DNA of 64,000 nt from Chloroflexota bacterium (GCA_958295775.1 CATQHC010000003.1:62001-126000); one strand, 5' to 3'; positions 42,078-50,681 are shown, numbered from the stretch's first letter. Numbers and translations: made by a program. Notes: a model not told the origin generated them from the sequence alone.

Positions 42078-43013
42078 ATGCCGCGGCGCGTGAGAATCTC
42101 GACAGTTTCCTTTCTTCTAGGCGGCGGGCCGGTTACGCAGGCCGCACGCTACGATCAGGCATTTTGCTACCTGGAGTCGGCGCTGGCGGACAGACCCGAT
42201 CTCATCCTGTTGCCGGAAATGTTCGAAACGATGGGCTGTGTGGAGTGGCAGGAGATTGGGCGGCGGGACGACCCGGAGGAGCGCTTCGCAGCCGCGCTGG
42301 CATGCGCTATGACCGAAGACGGGCCGGTTGCCGCGCGCTTTCGACACTTCGCCGCGCGGCACAACGTGACCGTGGTCTCGAACAACCTGACGCGAGCGGG
42401 CGATGCCCTCTACAACCAGGCGACATTCTACGGCAGGCACGGCGACATTGTCGGCCGTTACCGCAAAGTGCAACCCACCGAGAACGAATACGAAGTGAAG
42501 GGGATCTCGCCCGGCGACACGATTGAGCCTATCGAGGTGGACGGCGTGCGTTACGGCGTCTTCATCTGCAACGACCAAGCCTTTCCCGAGATCTGCCAGC
42601 TTTATGGTTTTCAAGGCACGGACGTGCTCCTGCATCCCACGCAGGCCGCCGGGCCGACTGAGACCATTCGCTCCGAGATGTTGCGCACCCGCGCCCACGA
42701 CACCTCCTGCTTTCTGGTCACGTCTACGTTTGTCCAAGACAGACCGCTGGGGTGGCAGCACCGCCAAAGCCACGCGACCATCTACGATTTCAACGGCTTT
42801 ACCCTGGCTGAGAGCGGCCATCGCGACGGCCACGTGACCGCAACCCTCGACCTGGATGAGGAACGCTGGACAAGTTGGTGCACCAAGTACGACCACCGCC
42901 GCACAATCCTGCGCCAGCACCGCACCGACCTCTACGCCCGCGCCTACGCAACGCTGGCCCAGGGCAAAGAGAACATGATCCCGGTGGCGGAACCAAGCAC
43001 GGTGAGTTCGTAA
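42078..43013 (+). CDS. Carbon-nitrogen hydrolase (nitrilase superfamily)
   Basis: 311 residues from ATG 42078 (GAGAGG upstream). The Glu-Lys-Cys triad is present: E in LLPEMFET, K in RYRKVQPTENEYE and C in GVFICNDQAFPE. The fold marks (RISTVSFLLGGG, VTVVSNNL, GTDVLLHPTQAAGP) agree. Members hydrolyse nitriles, amides or N-carbamoyl groups. The acid after Lys (VQPTENE) and ICND differ from well-known subfamilies (ICYD), so substrate is open. It ends next to an IS30 element. Confidence 0.88.
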   Translation: MPRRVRISTVSFLLGGGPVTQAARYDQAFCYLESALADRPDLILLPEMFETMGCVEWQEIGRRDDPEERFAAALACAMTEDGPVAARFRHFAARHNVTVVSNNLTRAGDALYNQATFYGRHGDIVGRYRKVQPTENEYEVKGISPGDTIEPIEVDGVRYGVFICNDQAFPEICQLYGFQGTDVLLHPTQAAGPTETIRSEMLRTRAHDTSCFLVTSTFVQDRPLGWQHRQSHATIYDFNGFTLAESGHRDGHVTATLDLDEERWTSWCTKYDHRRTILRQHRTDLYARAYATLAQGKENMIPVAEPSTVSS

Positions 43014-43076
43014 CATGCATCGCTAAACGCCGAGTCTCGAAGAAATACGCAACTGTCGCAGGGCAGTCTCTTGTCC

Positions 43077-43098
43077 GTCATGCCCGCGCACGCGGGAA
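43077..43098. repeat. Truncated GTCATGCCCGCGCACGCGGGAA repeat at the IS30 edge
   Basis: First part of the common intergenic hairpin. The matching second part (GAATCCAGTC) appears on the far side of the IS element at about 44132, consistent with the element having landed in the repeat. The + strand of this repeat also provides the stop for the transposase frame. Confidence 0.65.
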
Positions 43099-44088
43099 GG
43101 TGGACTCACATTTCAAGTGCAACACTTGGTTCATGAATACTTCTGCTGGCGTTTGGTAGTCAAGACACTTGCGCGGGGTGTGGTTGTAGGCCTGCACGAG
43201 TTGCGCAAAGCGTTCCTCGGTTACGGTCGCCAGATCGGTCTTGCGCGGCAGCCCGCGCCGCAGGCGCCCGATAGCATTTTCGATGCCGCCTTTCTGCCAG
43301 GGAGAGTGGGTGTCGCAGAAGAAGGTCTGCATCCCCAGGTCATGGAGGCGGTAGTGGCGCGCGAACTCGGTGCCGTTGTCGAAGGTGGCGGTTTGACGCC
43401 ACTCTGGAGGCAAGGAAGCGAACAGGTCGTGCATGGCAGTGGCGATAGGTTCGGCGGCCTTGCCGGGCGGTCGCGTGGCGATGAGCAAGCGCGAGTGGCG
43501 CTCGTGCAAGGTCAAGACGGCTTGGCCGTAGGTGCGAAAGAGCATCAGGTCCACCTCCCAATGACCGGGGGATTGGCGGTCTGCCGCCGTCTGGGGCCGT
43601 TCTGCCAGCGGTCGGCGCTGGGCAATGAACGAGGCCGGACTGCCGCCTCTGCGCCCCCGCCAGCCGCGTTTGGACTTGCCCCGCGGCAGGTAGTGCCGCC
43701 ACGTGTAGTCCTTGGTGCGTGCCATTTGCGCGTAGATAAAGCGATAGATGGTCTCGTGGGAGATGACCGGGCCGCTGGCGTCCCGCGCCAAGCGTCCGGA
43801 TACCTGCTCCGGCGACCAGCCAGCTCGCAAGTATCCCAGCACCACCTCCCGCAAGGCAGCATCTCGCTCCAGCTTGCCGCCGCCCCAACGCCGCGCCAAC
43901 GCCTGTTCCTGGGCATATCTCGCCTGATACCCCTGCTTCCCGGACCCATTGCGTATTACCTCCCGCGTAATGGTCGATGGCGCGCGATCCAGAGCTGTAG
44001 CAATTTTCCGCTGCGACTGCCCCGCGGCGAGAAGTCTGGCCACTTCACACCGCTCTTCAATGGTAAAATGCGTGTATCTCTTTCCCAT
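43078..44088 (-). CDS. IS30 family transposase
   Basis: 336 residues. N-terminal helix-turn-helix (ERCEVARLLAAGQSQRKIATALDRAPSTITREV) and DDE catalytic core: D180 (HWEVDLML), D237 (TFDNGTEF), E270 (KGGIENAIGRLRR). The last part (HLKCESTFPRARA) reads through the inverted repeat and stops in flanking DNA. Frame looks intact, so it may be active. Confidence 0.93.
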   Translation of the reverse strand: MGKRYTHFTIEERCEVARLLAAGQSQRKIATALDRAPSTITREVIRNGSGKQGYQARYAQEQALARRWGGGKLERDAALREVVLGYLRAGWSPEQVSGRLARDASGPVISHETIYRFIYAQMARTKDYTWRHYLPRGKSKRGWRGRRGGSPASFIAQRRPLAERPQTAADRQSPGHWEVDLMLFRTYGQAVLTLHERHSRLLIATRPPGKAAEPIATAMHDLFASLPPEWRQTATFDNGTEFARHYRLHDLGMQTFFCDTHSPWQKGGIENAIGRLRRGLPRKTDLATVTEERFAQLVQAYNHTPRKCLDYQTPAEVFMNQVLHLKCESTFPRARA

Positions 44089-44128
44089 GGCAACACCTTA
44101 GCAAAGTGTTGCACTTCGTTTGTGAGTC
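43103..44128 (-). mobile_element. IS30-type insertion sequence, ~1.03 kb
   Basis: Terminal inverted repeats of about 25 bases: GACTCACATTTCAAGTGCAACACTT at the left and the complement of GACTCACAAACGAAGTGCAACACTT at the right, with 4 mismatches. They enclose the single transposase gene. A clear target duplication is not visible. Confidence 0.85.
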
Positions 44129-44327
44129 TAGAGAATCCAGTCTCGGCGAGGGTTGCGCAAAACCAATCGGGTTGCGGTCAAGCAACCGGAGTCTCTTGGC
44201 GGTCGCCGGCGCAGCTAGTATCAAGAGTGCAGGGCCGCACCCAGAGGCGGGTGACTTTGTTAACGGACATGACGCACGAGGCAACGGTCTAGCCGGCGAG
44301 AACAAGAAACTGCACGCCGCATAGCGG

Positions 44328-45515
44328 TCACTTTGTTGACGAGACGGCGCCAGGGGCAGCCGCGGTGACGCGATTGAAAACCTCCACGAACCGGTCCGTC
44401 AGGCCGGCGACACCGTGGTGGTCGACGACCAGCCGGCGCAAAGCGCGGCCCAACTCGCTGCGGTAGTCCGGCTCCAGCGTGAGCACCTGTGCCAGGCGCT
44501 GCGCAAGCTCCTCCGGGTTGCTGGGGGCGAACATGAGCAGGTCGGCGTGGTCGGCGAGCACCGGCGCGAACGACTCGTTGCAGGTGAGCGGCGGCTTCTC
44601 GCACGCCATCGCCTCCAGCACCACTTTATCAATCGAACCCGTGTGACTGGAGTTGATGAGCACGGCGCAGCGGCGGTATTCCTCCACCATGCGGCGATTG
44701 GGCACCTTGCCGACGAACGTCACATGCTCGGCCAGCCCAAGCTCATCTACCAGTTTCTCCAATTCGGCAAGGTAGGCGTGGTCGTCGGCAAAGAAGGGCG
44801 TGCCGATAATACGCAGGCGCGCGTCAACCGTGGGCTTCTGTGAGCGCAGCCTGGCGAGCGCCTGGATGATAGTGCCGTAGTCCTTGGAGCGAGAAAGCCG
44901 CCCCACCGTGAGCAAGACCTTGCTGCCTGCAGACACAGGCGCAATATCGCCGTCCGTTGCCGCGTCGCTAGGGCCGGTAGCGCGGGTTTGCAACCTGCGT
45001 CCATCCGTGGTGGCCGTGGGTTCCCGCTCGGCCGCCGTGAAATAGTCCGTATCAATGCCGTGGCCGGTGACAATCCGCTTCGGACTGTTGATACGGAACG
45101 ATTCAGGTGAGGCGGTGACCACCGCCGCCACCAGCCGGTGGGCGAGACGCAAGTAACTGCTCACGGTACCATGGGCGTTCCAAAGCACTATTGGTATGCC
45201 GAAAAGGCGGGCAAGCGGCGCGGCGAGAATTGCATAACGCGGCACCATGTGCACGAAGATGACGTCAACTTCGCGCCCCCGCAGTAAGCGCCAGAGATGA
45301 CCATAGAAATTCTTGAGCAAGCTGAGCTTATTGGCGCTCCGCTCCTTGCCCATAGAGTACAACGAGACGTTATCTGGCAGGTCTGCTGTGCCGACACTGA
45401 GCGCCAACACGGCAACGTGGCCTACTTTTGGCGCGAGGTGCCGAATCCAGGTAAGGGTCACGCCGAGCAGCGCGCTATTCTCATCGATCTCTTGGGTGAC
45501 GAGGAGGACACGCAT
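44328..45515 (-). CDS. Glycosyltransferase family 4 with repeat-derived insertion
   Basis: 395 residues from ATG 45515 (AAGGAG 11 bases upstream). MRVLLVTQEIDENSALLGVTLTWIRHLA starts a GT-B protein; VWNAHGTVSSYLRLAHRLVAAVVTASPESF and ITGHGIDTDYFTAAERE follow, then VLLTVGRLSRSKDYGTIIQALARL, NSSHTGSIDKVVLEAMACEKPPLTCNESFAPVL. Between DYFTAAE and VLLTVGR there are about 30 extra residues (GRRLQTRATGPSDAATDGD) not typical of the family. They are encoded by one of the dispersed AACCTGCG-hairpin repeats (44981-45000), so an intergenic repeat seems to have become coding. Confidence 0.88.
   Translation of the reverse strand: MRVLLVTQEIDENSALLGVTLTWIRHLAPKVGHVAVLALSVGTADLPDNVSLYSMGKERSANKLSLLKNFYGHLWRLLRGREVDVIFVHMVPRYAILAAPLARLFGIPIVLWNAHGTVSSYLRLAHRLVAAVVTASPESFRINSPKRIVTGHGIDTDYFTAAEREPTATTDGRRLQTRATGPSDAATDGDIAPVSAGSKVLLTVGRLSRSKDYGTIIQALARLRSQKPTVDARLRIIGTPFFADDHAYLAELEKLVDELGLAEHVTFVGKVPNRRMVEEYRRCAVLINSSHTGSIDKVVLEAMACEKPPLTCNESFAPVLADHADLLMFAPSNPEELAQRLAQVLTLEPDYRSELGRALRRLVVDHHGVAGLTDRFVEVFNRVTAAAPGAVSSTK
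44981..45000. repeat. GCG-AGGTT-TGC-AACCTGCG hairpin inside a gene
   Basis: CGCGGGTTTGCAACCTGCGT is the same family as 15414-15434 and 52366-52386, including the flanking GGTAG. Here the sequence lies within a glycosyltransferase reading frame. Confidence 0.7.
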
Positions 45516-45537
45516 GGGTAGCACTGCTCCTTAGCCT

Positions 45538-46671
45538 TCACACGGCGCCAATCAGGCGCAAGTAGCCTGCCGCGTACCGCTGGATGCCCGGGCCGTACGC
45601 AAAGGGTTGGACGGCAGCACGGGCGGCGTGGCCGAGACGCTGCAGGGACTGGCTCTCGAGCACAGTGAGCAGCCCTTCGCTCAGGCTCTCTGGATTCCAG
45701 TCTACCAGGTAGCCGTTTTCACCAGAGGCGATGACTTCCGGCATGGCGCCAACGCGAGTGCTGACGACGGGCAGTCCGCACGCCATGCCTTCCAGCGTCG
45801 TGCGCGGCCCGCCCTCATTGAACGACGCGCAGACTACCACGCGGGCGGTATTGTAGGCCCGGGCAACCGCCGCCTGGTCGGGCAACCAGCCCAGGAACCG
45901 GACGTTCCGCTGCAGGCCGAGTTTTTCGATGTGCCGGTCGAGCGTATCCCTCAGCCCGCCTTCGCCAACAACGTGGAGAGAGATATCCGGCTTGCGCTGC
46001 TTGGCAAGGGCGAGGGCATCCAGCAGCAGCAAAAGCCCTTTGTTCTTCACCAGCCGGCACACGATGATAGCGTCGGCTTCCTTGGCGACCGCCTGGGGCA
46101 CGAACGTTTGAAGGTCAAGGTAGTGGGACGGCAAGACCAGTATCTTATGTTGCGGCACGCCCCAGGCGCGGTAGAGGCTGGGAATCTCTCGTTCGTTGCC
46201 GGCGCGAAACGCGGCAGCGCGCCCCTTTGCCCACTGCACATACAGCCAATAGAGTCTCTTTTCCACATGCTCAGTCAGGTCCGCGGCCCTGGGATGTCCC
46301 GGTACGTGAAAGATTTCCGATACGTACGGTATGCCTGCGCTGCGCGCCAGCCCGGTCGCGGCCCGCCCGTTGCTGAAAAGGCCGTAGTCGTGACTGACGA
46401 TTAGCCCATAGTTGCGCTCTTGCAGCAACGCGTGGCCCTGCGCTGCAATAAAACGCGCGCGGCTGAGCTTGCCGCCGCCGCTCGGGTGAATGAAGACGTT
46501 GGGAAAGGGTTGTTGCGGCGCGGCGCCGCGCTGGGGCGGCACGATAACGTCTATGCGCTGCCAGTAGCGCCGCAACTCCGCCAGCGTGTAGTAGAAGGGG
46601 CCTTTGCGACCGCGGGAAACGTCCCGGTCGCCGCTGAGCATGAGCAGATTCGGCCTGTTGTTCTGCGCCAT
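45538..46671 (-). CDS. Glycosyltransferase family 4
   Basis: 377 residues from ATG 46671, the first in frame with family sequence (NNRPNLLMLSGDRDVSRGRKGPFYYTLAELRRYW). Frame upstream to 46968 overlaps the next gene and looks artificial. Motifs include YGLIVSHDYGLFSNG, ILVLPSHYLDLQTFVPQ, AIIVCRLVKNKGLLLLLDALALAK, ARVVVCASFNEGGPRTTLEGMACGLPVVSTRVGAMPEVI. GT4 donor domain is normal. Surface glycan synthesis is likely. Confidence 0.9.
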   Translation of the reverse strand: MAQNNRPNLLMLSGDRDVSRGRKGPFYYTLAELRRYWQRIDVIVPPQRGAAPQQPFPNVFIHPSGGGKLSRARFIAAQGHALLQERNYGLIVSHDYGLFSNGRAATGLARSAGIPYVSEIFHVPGHPRAADLTEHVEKRLYWLYVQWAKGRAAAFRAGNEREIPSLYRAWGVPQHKILVLPSHYLDLQTFVPQAVAKEADAIIVCRLVKNKGLLLLLDALALAKQRKPDISLHVVGEGGLRDTLDRHIEKLGLQRNVRFLGWLPDQAAVARAYNTARVVVCASFNEGGPRTTLEGMACGLPVVSTRVGAMPEVIASGENGYLVDWNPESLSEGLLTVLESQSLQRLGHAARAAVQPFAYGPGIQRYAAGYLRLIGAV

Positions 46672-46762
46672 CGAGTCCACGTGCAATGCTTGATGAGAGG
46701 GGAGGCGCCTCTCTGCGTGATGTGCCGATCGCAGGCTTCTAAAGAGCAGGCTGCGGCCGGTC

Positions 46763-47962
46763 TTACGCGGGGCCTTCTCGCTCTCTGCGTTGTTGCGGCG
46801 CTTTGGGCAGCGGTTGTTCCCCGGCGAGGCGCTGCAGCACCGCTTCCGTCTCGGCAACCAACCGCGACCACACGAAATAGTCCAGCCCTGCCCCTGCCGC
46901 CGCGCTGAGCCGCGCGCCTTCTTCCGGCGCGGCCAGCAGTTCGTTGATCGCCGCCGCCATGGCCGCAAGATCGTCGAGTGGCGTGAGGATGCCGGTCTTG
47001 CCGTGTTCGATCACTTCAAAGTTGCCGCCCACCGCTGTGGTGACAATGGGCACGCCCACCGAGCGCACCTCCAGCAGCGTGTGGGAAAGCCCCTCATACT
47101 GCGTGTTCAAGACAAAGACATCGGCGGCGCGCAGATAGAGCGGTACCTGCGCGTGGGGCACGCGCCCTACGAAAACGACCCGGTCGGCGACGCCTTGGTC
47201 TCGCGCGCGTTGTTCGAGCACCGCCTGTTCGGGACCGTCGCCGACAATTACGAGCTTGGCATCCGGGTGAAGCTGCGGCACGAGGTCGATGAGTTGGTCC
47301 ACGTTCTTCCAGGCGTAGAGGCGCGCCACAGTCATAACCGTGGGAAAGTCGAAACCAAGCCGGGCCTTGGCCGACTCTTCCGTTTCGTCCACGCGCACCG
47401 CCTCGGTGAGCGCGTTGTAGATCACCTGCACACGCTCGTCCGGCACGCCCCAGCCGACTACCAGCGACTTCACGTAGTTGCTCGGCGTAATGACGATATG
47501 GGCGTTGCGGGCGTAGAAGCGCTGCAGATTGCGGATGATCTCCACCCGCCACGCGTGCCGTTCGGTCTGAAAGGCGTCAATGTGCGCCACGTCCCAGTTG
47601 TGGCGAATGGCGTACTCCCAGGCAAAGTCGCCGACGACCTTGAGCGCCCGCGGCTTGCGCAGCAGCTTGCTCGCGATGATGGCGGGCAGGTCGGCGCCGT
47701 TGACGTAGATCACGTCGGCAGTGCGGGCGACCCGCAGGGCCGTGCGTATGAGCGACAAGTACCGCCGCCAGACCGGCAATTGCCGCGACACCTTGTAGAC
47801 CGGAAAGGGAAACACGGCCGACGTGTCAGCGGGATCGTCGGCAGTGGCGATGACGGCAACCGTGTGCCCCCGCTCGTGCAGCTCCTCGGCGAGATGCGAT
47901 ACATAGGTGGCGGGACCGCCAATGTCCGGGGGAAAGATGTTCGTGATGAAGCAGATGTTCAC
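46763..47962 (-). CDS. Glycosyltransferase family 4
   Basis: 399 residues. MNICFITNIFPPDIGGPATYVSHLAEELHERGHTVAVIA is a classic GT4 start. Then VITPSNYVKSLVVGWGVP, VQVIYNALTEAVRVDE, FPTVMTVARLYAWKNVDQLIDLVPQL, LKLVIVGDGPEQ-type segment, and YEGLSHTLLEVRSVGVPIVTTAVGGNFEVIEHG. The C-terminus is Gln/Arg-rich. Starts the GT cluster, transcribed leftward; three GT4 genes run on this strand before the IS. Confidence 0.9.
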   Translation of the reverse strand: MNICFITNIFPPDIGGPATYVSHLAEELHERGHTVAVIATADDPADTSAVFPFPVYKVSRQLPVWRRYLSLIRTALRVARTADVIYVNGADLPAIIASKLLRKPRALKVVGDFAWEYAIRHNWDVAHIDAFQTERHAWRVEIIRNLQRFYARNAHIVITPSNYVKSLVVGWGVPDERVQVIYNALTEAVRVDETEESAKARLGFDFPTVMTVARLYAWKNVDQLIDLVPQLHPDAKLVIVGDGPEQAVLEQRARDQGVADRVVFVGRVPHAQVPLYLRAADVFVLNTQYEGLSHTLLEVRSVGVPIVTTAVGGNFEVIEHGKTGILTPLDDLAAMAAAINELLAAPEEGARLSAAAGAGLDYFVWSRLVAETEAVLQRLAGEQPLPKAPQQRREREGPA

Positions 47963-48220
47963 GGCAGCGCTAAACCCTACTCGTCGAAGACTGGACAGCG
48001 CACGTCGTCAGGACATCGTCGCTCTGGTCGCCGCCTGTGCGAAAGAGAACGAAGGGTCCAAAAGCTTGGCCCCATTAGGCGGGAAATTGAGGCCCTGCTG
48101 AAACCACAAGTCCCCTCTCCCCGAGGGAGAGGGCTAGGGTGAAGGTTTACGTCAGTCAACTGCCCCCGTCCTAAAGCTTTGACGGCATTGCACTTCCAAA
48201 GCGGTCGAGCGTCGCCAGGA
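47963..48220. other. Spacer with CCCTCTCCC-type element
   Basis: CCCCTCTCCCCGAGGGAGAGGGCTAGGGTGAAGG at 48112-48145. No gene. Confidence 0.55.
48112..48145. repeat. CCCTCTCCC-type element
   Basis: Stem CCCTCTCCC/GGGAGAGGG, then CTAGGGTGAAGG. Same family as 9902-9935. Confidence 0.75.
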
Positions 48221-48706
48221 CTAGCGAGAATCCCCACTCGCCCCGTCAGTCCCGGGGGAAACTCCCTCCACCCACACCTCGCCGTCGGCGTAGGCCTCTT
48301 TCTTCCAGATTGGCACCGTCTCTTTCAACCGATTAATCGCAAACTCGCAAGCTTCGAAAGACTCTTTCCGGTGGGGTGTTGCTACCGCAATTGCCACCGA
48401 GACGTCGCCGATCTCCAGCTTGCCGATACGATGCAGCATGGCCACCTGACACTCCGGCCACTGCGCATAGACTTCCACGGCGATCTTGCGCATCTCGGCC
48501 TCTGCCATTTCCGGGTACGCCTCGTACGTGAGGCCGGTGACGTGCTTGCCTCGCGCATGGTTGCGCACCGTGCCGGAGAACGTCGCCACCGCGCCGTATG
48601 CGTCCGTAAGCACGTGCGGGATCAGTTCGTCAGCCGTGATCGTCCGCTCGAGGATGCGGAAGATACCCGCCTCGACCTTCTCCGCTGCTGTTATGGCTAT
48701 AGTCAT
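48221..48706 (-). CDS. moaE: Molybdopterin synthase catalytic subunit
   Basis: 161 residues from ATG 48706 (AGGGAG 10 bases upstream; a TTG at 48727 lies in frame). MoaE converts precursor Z to molybdopterin with sulfur from MoaD. Seen: ADELIPHVLTDAYGAVATFSGTVRNHARGKHVTGLTYEAYPEMAE, AMLHRIGKLEIGDVSVAIAVATPHRKESFEACEFAINRLKETVPIWKKE. Lysines of the active site (HRKESF, LKETVPIWKKE) are present. moaD lies immediately upstream, as usual. Confidence 0.95.
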   Translation of the reverse strand: MTIAITAAEKVEAGIFRILERTITADELIPHVLTDAYGAVATFSGTVRNHARGKHVTGLTYEAYPEMAEAEMRKIAVEVYAQWPECQVAMLHRIGKLEIGDVSVAIAVATPHRKESFEACEFAINRLKETVPIWKKEAYADGEVWVEGVSPGTDGASGDSR

Positions 48707-48723
48707 CGCGACGCTGCTCCCTG

Positions 48724-48987
48724 TCAAAGACTGCCGCCGCTCACCGGCGGGATGAAGGCTACTTCGTCACCGGCCTGAAGCACCGTTTCCGCCGATGCGT
48801 ACGAGCGGTTGACCGAGAAAGATACCGCTGATTCCGCGCCTGCCAAACCCGGATGCTCGGCTATGAGTTGCGCCAGCACCTGCCCTACCGTGGCGCCGCG
48901 CGGCACCTCGCGCGCAAGGGTGCTCGCGCCCAGGGTTTCGCGAAAGATCGCAAAGAGCCGCAGTGTGATCGCTACGTTCTCAGCCAT
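48724..48987 (-). CDS. moaD: Molybdopterin synthase sulfur carrier subunit
   Basis: 87 residues from ATG 48987 (AAGGGAGGAAGG upstream; the frame is open to 49065). Ubiquitin-like fold: ITLRLFAIFRETLGAS, VGQVLAQLIAEHPGLAG, NRSYASAETVLQAGDEVAFIPPVSGG. The end is GGSL rather than the usual terminal GG used for adenylation and thiocarboxylation. Runs directly into moaE. Confidence 0.93.
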   Translation of the reverse strand: MAENVAITLRLFAIFRETLGASTLAREVPRGATVGQVLAQLIAEHPGLAGAESAVSFSVNRSYASAETVLQAGDEVAFIPPVSGGSL

Positions 48988-49050
48988 GGCGCGCCTTCCT
49001 CCCTTGCCGCTATGCAATCTCAGTATACCAAAGCCGCATTCGCAGATGAG

Positions 49051-49078
49051 GTAGGGGCACGACATGTCGTGCCCCTAC
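49051..49078. repeat. 28-base perfect palindrome, copy 5
   Basis: Identical to copy 1 over all 28 bases, upstream of moaD. Confidence 0.85.
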
Positions 49079-49193
49079 GTAGCCGGCCGGCAGCTTGGAT
49101 ACATTCCTGATTAGGCCCCCGGACGTTACAGGAAGCCGGTAGTGGGTTGCCGATTCTGGTTCTTGGCTGTATACCTGCGCGGGATATTCGGTC

Positions 49194-49221
49194 ATTCGCG
49201 CTGCAAAGCGGCAGCGCGAAT
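49194..49221. repeat. ATTCGCGCTGC hairpin
   Basis: Arms ATTCGCGCTGC/GCAGCGCGAAT with 6-base loop AAAGCG, followed by CGCTCCTAC, an intergenic repeat type; single copy here. The spacer 49079-49355 otherwise shows no supported gene. Confidence 0.6.
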
Positions 49222-49355
49222 CGCTCCTACGGGACCGAGCCGAACTTGGTACCATGCGAATAATGGACACCTGAGGGGGTATGCAATCGAGGCAGTGCCG
49301 GCGTCGGCTGGACGTTTGGACGGGATGGCGTTGACCGCACGAAAGGACTACGACG

Positions 49356-50633
49356 ATGGAGCAAGACATAGCTTTTGAGATGGCGGCATCCAACATCCGC
49401 TTCGGCTGGGGTGTCACCCGCGAGGTGGGCATGGACCTGGCCGATCTCGGCGCAAAACGGGCGATGGTGGTCACGGACCCGGTGCTGCGGGAGCTGCCGC
49501 CGGTGGCAACGGTGCGCACTGCGCTCGAGGAGGCGCAAGTGCCCTACGTGCTCTTCGACCGCGTGCAAATAGAGCCGACCGATGCCTCGTTCAAGGAGGC
49601 GATCGCGTTTGCCATAGCAGAGAATGTGGACGCCTTTGTCGCGGTGGGCGGCGGCTCGACGATGGATACGGCCAAGGCCGCCAATCTCTACGCAACCTAT
49701 CCTGCCGACTTTCTCGACTACGTGAACGCGCCCATCGGCAAGGGTTTGCCGGTGCCCGGGCCGCTCAAGCCGCTGGTCGCGATTCCGACGACGGCGGGCA
49801 CCGGCAGCGAAACAACCGGCACGGCAATTTTCGATCTGGTTGAAATGCACGCCAAGACGGGCATCTCCCACCGCAATCTCAAGCCCACCCTCGGTATTAT
49901 CGACCCGGAACACACCGCCACCCTGTCGCCGACGGCGGTGGCTTCCACCGGCTGCGACGTGCTGAGCCATGCCATCGAGTCGTACACCGCCATGGCCTAC
50001 ACGGCGCGACCCTATCCTGAGCGCCCAATTTTGCGGCCGGCCTATCAGGGCGCGAATCCGGTCAGCGACCTGTGGTCGCGGCAGACACTCGCGCTGGTGG
50101 CGGAATACCTGCCGCGGGCGACGGCGGACTCCGAGGATCGAGAAGCGCGGGAAAAGATGTTGCTCGCGGCGTCCTTTGCCGGCATTGGGTTTGGCAATGC
50201 GGGCGTGCATCTGCCCCACGGCATGTCTTATCCGGTCGCCGGCATGGTGCGCGACTACCACCCGGACGGATACGTGGGCGACTATCCCATCATTCCCCAC
50301 GGCATGGCGGTGGTCCTCAATGCGCCGGCAGTATTCCGCTTCACCGCAGCCGCGGGGCCCACGCGGCACATCGACGCGGCGGGCCTGCTGGGCGCCGATG
50401 TCAGCCGGGCCAAGCCCGGCGATGCCGGCAAAATCCTCTCCGACCGCCTCATCGCCCTCATGCAAGAGTTGGGCGTCCCAAACGGTCTCAGCGCCGTGGG
50501 CTACACCACGGCGGACATTCCGGCGCTCGTGGCAGGCACGCTGCCGCAGCATCGAGTTACGAAGCTGTCGCCGCGGCAGGCAACGGCCGAAGACCTGGCC
50601 CGCCTCTTCGAGGATGCCATGCGGTACTGGTGA
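49356..50633 (+). CDS. Iron-containing alcohol dehydrogenase, hydroxyacid-oxoacid transhydrogenase type
   Basis: 425 residues. DNIRFGWGVTREVG-like start, VAVGGGSTMDTAKAANL (NAD-binding), LVAIPTTAGTGSETTGTAIF, LGIIDPEHTATLSPTAVASTGCDVLSHAIESY (metal-binding D/H), GVHLPHGMSYPVAG and PIIPHGMAVVLNAPAVF. Compared with short iron ADHs it has the inserts (YTARPYPERPILRPAYQGANPVSDLWSRQ, ADVSRAKPGDAG) seen in ADHFE1-type transhydrogenases that exchange electrons between 4-hydroxybutyrate and 2-oxoglutarate. Substrate not provable from sequence. Confidence 0.9.
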   Translation: MEQDIAFEMAASNIRFGWGVTREVGMDLADLGAKRAMVVTDPVLRELPPVATVRTALEEAQVPYVLFDRVQIEPTDASFKEAIAFAIAENVDAFVAVGGGSTMDTAKAANLYATYPADFLDYVNAPIGKGLPVPGPLKPLVAIPTTAGTGSETTGTAIFDLVEMHAKTGISHRNLKPTLGIIDPEHTATLSPTAVASTGCDVLSHAIESYTAMAYTARPYPERPILRPAYQGANPVSDLWSRQTLALVAEYLPRATADSEDREAREKMLLAASFAGIGFGNAGVHLPHGMSYPVAGMVRDYHPDGYVGDYPIIPHGMAVVLNAPAVFRFTAAAGPTRHIDAAGLLGADVSRAKPGDAGKILSDRLIALMQELGVPNGLSAVGYTTADIPALVAGTLPQHRVTKLSPRQATAEDLARLFEDAMRYW

Positions 50634-50656
50634 AATGCCTTGAGCTTAACCAAGGC

Positions 50657-50681
50657 GTAGGGGCACGACATGTCGTGCCCC
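50657..50681. repeat. 28-base palindrome family, copy 6 (truncated)
   Basis: Ends CCCCGTTG instead of CCCCTAC; otherwise identical to copy 1. Confidence 0.8.
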
